32,887 nt of DNA from positions 1 through 32,887 of the forward strand of contig NZ_FNOK01000081.1 in the NCBI RefSeq assembly GCF_900106995.1, given 5' to 3'. Below, in pieces: positions 32,416 to 32,887 of the stretch (within the stretch, counting starts at the first letter, position 1; each line of letters begins with the position of its first letter). This DNA comes from Saccharopolyspora shandongensis (GTDB lineage Bacteria > Actinomycetota > Actinomycetes > Mycobacteriales > Pseudonocardiaceae). The notes below the pieces were generated by a model. The model did not search any database and was not told the origin of the DNA. It saw nothing but the letters and a program-made list of their open reading frames with translations. The translations under genes were made by a program, and so were the position numbers.

Positions 32416-32887
32416 TTTGCCTCCTTGGCGCGGATCTCGGCGGGCCTGCAGGCACTGCGGTGGGGGCGGAGGAACAGCGGCAGGACGATCGCGACGTAGC
32501 CGACCCAGACGACGGCCTCGACCACGGTGGTCTGCGGGGAGAAGTTGAAGATCCCCTTCAGCAGCGCGCCGTACCAGGACGTCGGCGGGATGATGTTGCT
32601 GACGTCGAAGGCGAGCGTGTTCAGGCCGGGCAGGATCCCGGCCTCCTGAAGGTCGTGCACGCCGTAGGCGAAGACCCCGGCGGCGACGAAGACCAGCAGC
32701 ACGCCGGTGACGGTGAAGAACTTCGACAGGTTGACCTTGATCGCCCCGGCGTAGAGCAGCCAGCCGAGCAAGATCGAGATCGCGATGCCGATCAGGAAGC
32801 CGACCAGCGGCAGCACGGTGCCGCCGCCGGCGGACTGGACGCTGGAGAAGAAGAACACCGCGGTCTCCATGCCCTCCCGTGCGACCG
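32412..32887 (-). CDS. efeU: EfeU/FTR1-family iron permease, C-terminal part (runs off right edge)
   Basis: The frame is open to the window edge and encodes about 157 residues. The iron-binding R-E-G-M-E motif of the FTR1 family lies right at the edge (upstream of 32865), followed by membrane helices (LPLVGFLIGIAISILLGWLL, FTVTGVLLVFVAAGVFAYGV, TTVVEAVVWVGYVAIVLPLF) and a short basic/acidic tail ending RAKEAK. FTR1/EfeU carries iron across the inner membrane, usually with EfeO and EfeB, which are not visible here. The ATG at 32870 is internal (Met of REGME), not the start. Confidence 0.9.
   Translation of the reverse strand, partial: VAREGMETAVFFFSSVQSAGGGTVLPLVGFLIGIAISILLGWLLYAGAIKVNLSKFFTVTGVLLVFVAAGVFAYGVHDLQEAGILPGLNTLAFDVSNIIPPTSWYGALLKGIFNFSPQTTVVEAVVWVGYVAIVLPLFLRPHRSACRPAEIRAKEAK

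Noticed and set aside
1..32887. CRISPR arrays, tRNA or rRNA genes, prophage or conjugative attachment sites
   Set aside because: No regularly spaced repeats, no cloverleaf-like or rRNA-like segments and no integrase/attachment-site pair were recognised on reading both strands.

Overview
This is high-GC DNA from an actinomycete. G/C-rich third codon positions, a Pup homologue, Acg-type nitroreductases, a WS/DGAT relic and actinobacterial insertion sequences point to a filamentous or Pseudonocardiales-like genus, but I cannot name the species. No rRNA, tRNA or CRISPR array was seen.

Layout. 1-5.4 kb is a graveyard: the 3' end of an IS5-type transposase cutting a fumarylacetoacetate-hydrolase-like gene, an intact Rid-family gene, relics of a PaaX-type regulator and an MBL-fold hydrolase, two related decayed integrase-core transposases, an IS3/IS4 chimera and an ISL3 relic. 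One intact CBS-pair gene sits among them. 5.4-7.8 kb holds two divergent patatin-like lipases. 7.8-9.5 kb holds two genes that both lost their 5' halves (a WS/DGAT acyltransferase and a copper-type P-ATPase), now head to head. 9.5-24.8 kb is the core: DUF305 lipoprotein, three Acg-like nitroreductases, an Rv2004c-like kinase, DUF1918 protein, PEP synthase, Hsp20, universal stress protein, MgtC/DUF4010 membrane protein, HAD-trehalose-phosphatase fusion and a GH65 phosphorylase-like gene. 24.8-28.1 kb has a TetR regulator and an IS701 relic that truncates an ACP-FAAL-type ligase. 28.1-32.9 kb has an orphan Pup, an FHA protein, a P1B-5-like ATPase fused to a hemerythrin domain, a ferritin with an altered ferroxidase motif, and the end of an EfeU/FTR1 iron permease.

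Theme. The gene set closely mirrors the DosR (DevR) dormancy regulon of Mycobacterium tuberculosis: acg next to hspX, Rv2004c, Rv2005c (USP), Rv2006 (HAD-OtsB-GH65), the CBS protein Rv2626c, tgs-type acyltransferases and a P-type ATPase. Three divergent intergenic regions (13489-13504, 17168-17183, 28135-28150) carry nearly the same 16-bp imperfect palindrome, approximately RRGGYCGWNSGGCCCT. It is a strong candidate for the operator of a DevR/OsdR-type regulator. One copy lies between the truncated ligase and the orphan pup, suggesting that pupylation may belong to the same low-oxygen/redox response. The regulator itself is not in the window.
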